Positions 61,338 to 64,000 of a DNA stretch of 64,000 nt are shown one piece after another; the first letter of the stretch is position 1; each line of letters opens with the position of its first letter. A program made the translations under genes and the position numbers. The stretch is taken from assembly GCA_013359235.1 (NCBI GenBank), contig JABWCE010000004.1, positions 106,555 to 170,554 of the forward strand. The letters run 5' to 3'. The stretch comes from Bacteroidota bacterium. Lineage in GTDB: Bacteria; Bacteroidota; Bacteroidia; NS11-12g; UBA9320. The notes beneath the pieces were generated by a model. The model was not told the DNA's origin. It did not search any database and saw nothing but the letters and a program-made list of their open reading frames with translations.

Positions 61338-63209
61338 ATGGCACTGATACCTGTAAATATTAAGGACGGCACTTTAAAAAAAAATGAAATTATTGTTGGA
61401 ATTGACCTCGGCACAACCAATAGCCTTATTGCTATTATTGATAGGGAAACTAATAAGCCAATAGTAATTTCAACAAATGATTATGAATTATTAGTTCCAT
61501 CAATAGTTTATCTTGGTAAAAACCAAAATCCCTTAATAGGCAACAAAGCCCGAAAATACTTGGTAGAAGAACCCCAAAATACAATTTTTTCAGTAAAAAG
61601 ACTCATGGGAAAATCGTACAAAGATGTAGCCGAAAATCATACAATAAAATCATACAAAATTATAGATGATAATACCGAAAGTCTTGTAAAAATAGAAGTT
61701 GATGGTAAATTTTATACCCCAGTTGAACTTTCGTCTTTTATTTTAAAAGAATTGAAAAATCAGGCTGAATCAAAGTTGAATGTACAAATTACTAAAGCTG
61801 TAATTACAGTTCCTGCATATTTTAACGATTCACAACGTCAAGCAACACGCGATGCAGGAAAATTGGCAGGACTTGATGTGCTGAGAATTATTAACGAACC
61901 TACCGCCGCAAGTCTCGCTTATGGAATTGGCATTGCCGAAGGTGAACAAAAAATAATAGCCGTTTATGATTTGGGAGGCGGTACATTTGATATTTCAATA
62001 CTTAAAATAACTGATGGTATTTTCGAGGTACTCTCAACCAATGGAGATACAAACCTTGGCGGAGATGATTTTGATGAGGAAATTGTAAAATTCTGGTTAA
62101 AGAAATATTTTATAAATAATGATATTTCAAATAGTAAAAATGATTTACAAAAACTTAGGCTAATTGCCGAAAATGCTAAGATTTTACTTAGCAAAACCAA
62201 TTCTTTTTTTGTTGAGTATGATTATAAAAACCAAAAGATAAAATTAGAATTATCAATAGACGAATTTGAAGGTTTAATTAATAATTTAGTAGAAAAAACC
62301 ATAAAATCTTGTGAAACAGCTATGAAAGATGCAAATTTAAAAAATAGTGATATTGATGAAATAATTTTAGTGGGCGGAAGTACAAGGGTAAATCTGGTGA
62401 AAGAAAAAGTTAAACAATTTTTTAATAAATCAGAACTACACGACAAATTAAATCCTGACGAAACTGTTGCTCTTGGAGCCGCAATAGAAGCTGATATACT
62501 TGCAGGCAACCGCAAAGACATATTATTACTTGATGTTACACCTTTGTCGTTAGGTATTGAAACAATGGGTGAATTGATGGACGTGATTATACCTCGAAAT
62601 TCAAAAGTTCCTCAAAGTGTTGCAAAACAATACACAACATCTAAAGATGGTCAGAAAAATTTGCGAATAAGCATATATCAAGGCGAAAGAGATAAAGTTT
62701 CTTTCAATCGCAAACTTGGTGAATTTAACCTTAGCGGGATACCCGCCATGCCTGCAGGTTTACCAAAAATAGAAATTTCGTTTATGCTCGATGCCGATGG
62801 AATTTTAAAAGTTAAAGCTAAAGAATTGCGTTCGGGCATTGAACAAAAAATAGAAGTAAAACCACAATACGGCCTCACAGACGAAGAACTAGAAAAAATG
62901 CTGCTCGATTCTTTAGTAAATGCAAAAAATGATGTTGAATATAGATCGTTACAAGAAGCAAAAACGGAAGCCGAACAATTAATTTATACAACCCAGCGTT
63001 TTATTGAAAAAAACAAAAACGAACTTTCTGATATTGAAATACAACAAAGTAATAAATTTGTAGAAGTTTTAAATACAGCTTTAAAAACAGATAATAAAAA
63101 TGAAATATTAAAGGCTCATGAAGCTCTCAACCATTTTACAAAACCATTTGCCGAAAGGCTTATGGACAAAGCAATTGCATTTGCTGTTAAAGGTAAGAAA
63201 ATTGAATGA
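61338..63209 (+). CDS. hscA: Hsp70 chaperone, HscA-like
   Basis: GIDLGTTNSLIAI, VITVPAYFNDSQRQATRDAGKLAGLDVLRIINEPTAASLAYG, DLGGGTFDISIL; N-terminal lead like HscA of Bacteroidetes. Confidence 0.87.
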   Translation: MALIPVNIKDGTLKKNEIIVGIDLGTTNSLIAIIDRETNKPIVISTNDYELLVPSIVYLGKNQNPLIGNKARKYLVEEPQNTIFSVKRLMGKSYKDVAENHTIKSYKIIDDNTESLVKIEVDGKFYTPVELSSFILKELKNQAESKLNVQITKAVITVPAYFNDSQRQATRDAGKLAGLDVLRIINEPTAASLAYGIGIAEGEQKIIAVYDLGGGTFDISILKITDGIFEVLSTNGDTNLGGDDFDEEIVKFWLKKYFINNDISNSKNDLQKLRLIAENAKILLSKTNSFFVEYDYKNQKIKLELSIDEFEGLINNLVEKTIKSCETAMKDANLKNSDIDEIILVGGSTRVNLVKEKVKQFFNKSELHDKLNPDETVALGAAIEADILAGNRKDILLLDVTPLSLGIETMGELMDVIIPRNSKVPQSVAKQYTTSKDGQKNLRISIYQGERDKVSFNRKLGEFNLSGIPAMPAGLPKIEISFMLDADGILKVKAKELRSGIEQKIEVKPQYGLTDEELEKMLLDSLVNAKNDVEYRSLQEAKTEAEQLIYTTQRFIEKNKNELSDIEIQQSNKFVEVLNTALKTDNKNEILKAHEALNHFTKPFAERLMDKAIAFAVKGKKIE

Positions 63210-63852
63210 TTTTTTTATAATACTTTTACTGTTACTTACATTTTCGGTAAAAAAATCATACAGCCAAAAATATGTTGGCGACGATAAATTTAAAGCCGGA
63301 CTAAAAGCCGGTATTTCTTTAAATACTTTTAAAGGAAATGCTTTTACAACTTCGTATTTTACTAGGGGGTTTTCGCTTGGGCTGTATTACAGGCAAAAAT
63401 TTAAAAATGGTATTCACTTTCAAACCGAAATTACTCCTGCAATTAGAGGTGCAAAATTTACCAATAGCAGCGATACCGGTTATGAAAAAATCAATTTGCT
63501 TTACATTGATTTTACCCAGTTACTTATAAAAGACCTTAACAAAAACAATAATACACATTGTTTGCTTGCTGGTATTCAACCATCAGTTCTATTACAATCG
63601 TGGGTATATAATAATTATTACAAACTTTCACCTGCTGCACGTGATATTGCTCTAAACAGTATAGATTTTTCAATTGTAGCCGGCTATCAATTAAATAAAA
63701 AAACTTTTGGAATTCAATCTTTAATAAAAATAGGGCTTTTAAATATAAATCGTGGTTTAAACATGCGTGACCATGATGGTCGCCGCTTAGGACCAACTAA
63801 CGACAAAGGAACTATAAGAAATTTGAGTTTGGAAACTTCTATAACATTTTAG
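63202..63852 (+). CDS. PorT-family outer-membrane beta-barrel protein
   Basis: In-frame TTG at 63202 gives signal peptide LNDFFIILLLLLTFSVKKSYSQ; ORF-tool start at 63118 lies inside hscA. FKAGLKAGISLNTFKGNAF typical PorT-like strand. Confidence 0.65.
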   Translation: MNDFFIILLLLLTFSVKKSYSQKYVGDDKFKAGLKAGISLNTFKGNAFTTSYFTRGFSLGLYYRQKFKNGIHFQTEITPAIRGAKFTNSSDTGYEKINLLYIDFTQLLIKDLNKNNNTHCLLAGIQPSVLLQSWVYNNYYKLSPAARDIALNSIDFSIVAGYQLNKKTFGIQSLIKIGLLNINRGLNMRDHDGRRLGPTNDKGTIRNLSLETSITF

Positions 63853-63863
63853 TAGTTTTTCTA

Positions 63864-64000
63864 ATGCCCGGCAAAGAAATTCCCTTTACATTCACCCAAG
63901 TAAATCAAAACACAAAAACCATCCAAATCCCCACCGGCAAAGGCATTTACTTTGTAAAAATAAAATCAGGCAATGATGTTTTTGTGCAGAGGGTTTTGGT
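63864..64000 (+). other. T9SS C-terminal sorting-domain-like fragment, truncated by window edge
   Basis: MPGKEIPFTFTQVNQNTKTIQIPTGKGIYFVKIKSGNDVFVQRVL... resembles the terminal half of a type-A CTD. Confidence 0.55.

Noticed and set aside
63118-63201. Upstream 28 codons of the PorT-like ORF
   Set aside because: Inside hscA; signal peptide begins at the in-frame TTG 63202, so the longer start is unlikely.
1-64000. Search for CRISPR arrays, tRNAs, rRNAs, IS elements, toxin-antitoxin or phage-defence operons
   Set aside because: No regularly spaced repeats, cloverleaf-like sequences, transposases or defence-gene signatures were recognised; the window is mostly housekeeping.

Overview
AT-rich chromosomal window from a Bacteroidetes-type bacterium. 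The evidence is SecDF fusion, fused E1 alpha/beta, TonB receptors with carboxypeptidase-D-like plugs, PorT-like proteins, a T9SS-like C-terminal tail and TAnnTTTG promoters. It is dense with mostly housekeeping genes: ileS, lspA, secDF, PDH-type E1/E2, dusB, a metH lacking the homocysteine domain, ccmC/D/E/F, fbaB, accD, gcvH, rpmH-rnpA-yidD, pssA, queD, a norCB-like pair, nadAB, gltA, a TPP riboswitch with a TonB receptor, and an hscA-like Hsp70. I saw no tRNA, rRNA, CRISPR array, IS element or defence island. The most notable items are: (1) a NorB-like haem-copper protein that appears to lack the helix-VI His and has HTM in place of the helix-X HxH; (2) a CXXXY-type CcmE in a reduced ccm cluster; (3) an M23 peptidase ORF fused in frame to a Bcp peroxiredoxin, with stops in both other frames at the junction; (4) a frameshifted lipoprotein gene at the left edge; (5) a TPP riboswitch before a TonB receptor with a possible alternative pairing; (6) promoters so close to start codons that near-leaderless mRNAs are implied; (7) a small, possibly acquired islet at 32.1-34 kb; (8) an orphan T9SS-CTD-like tail at the right edge. 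All calls come from reading the sequence; no searches were run.
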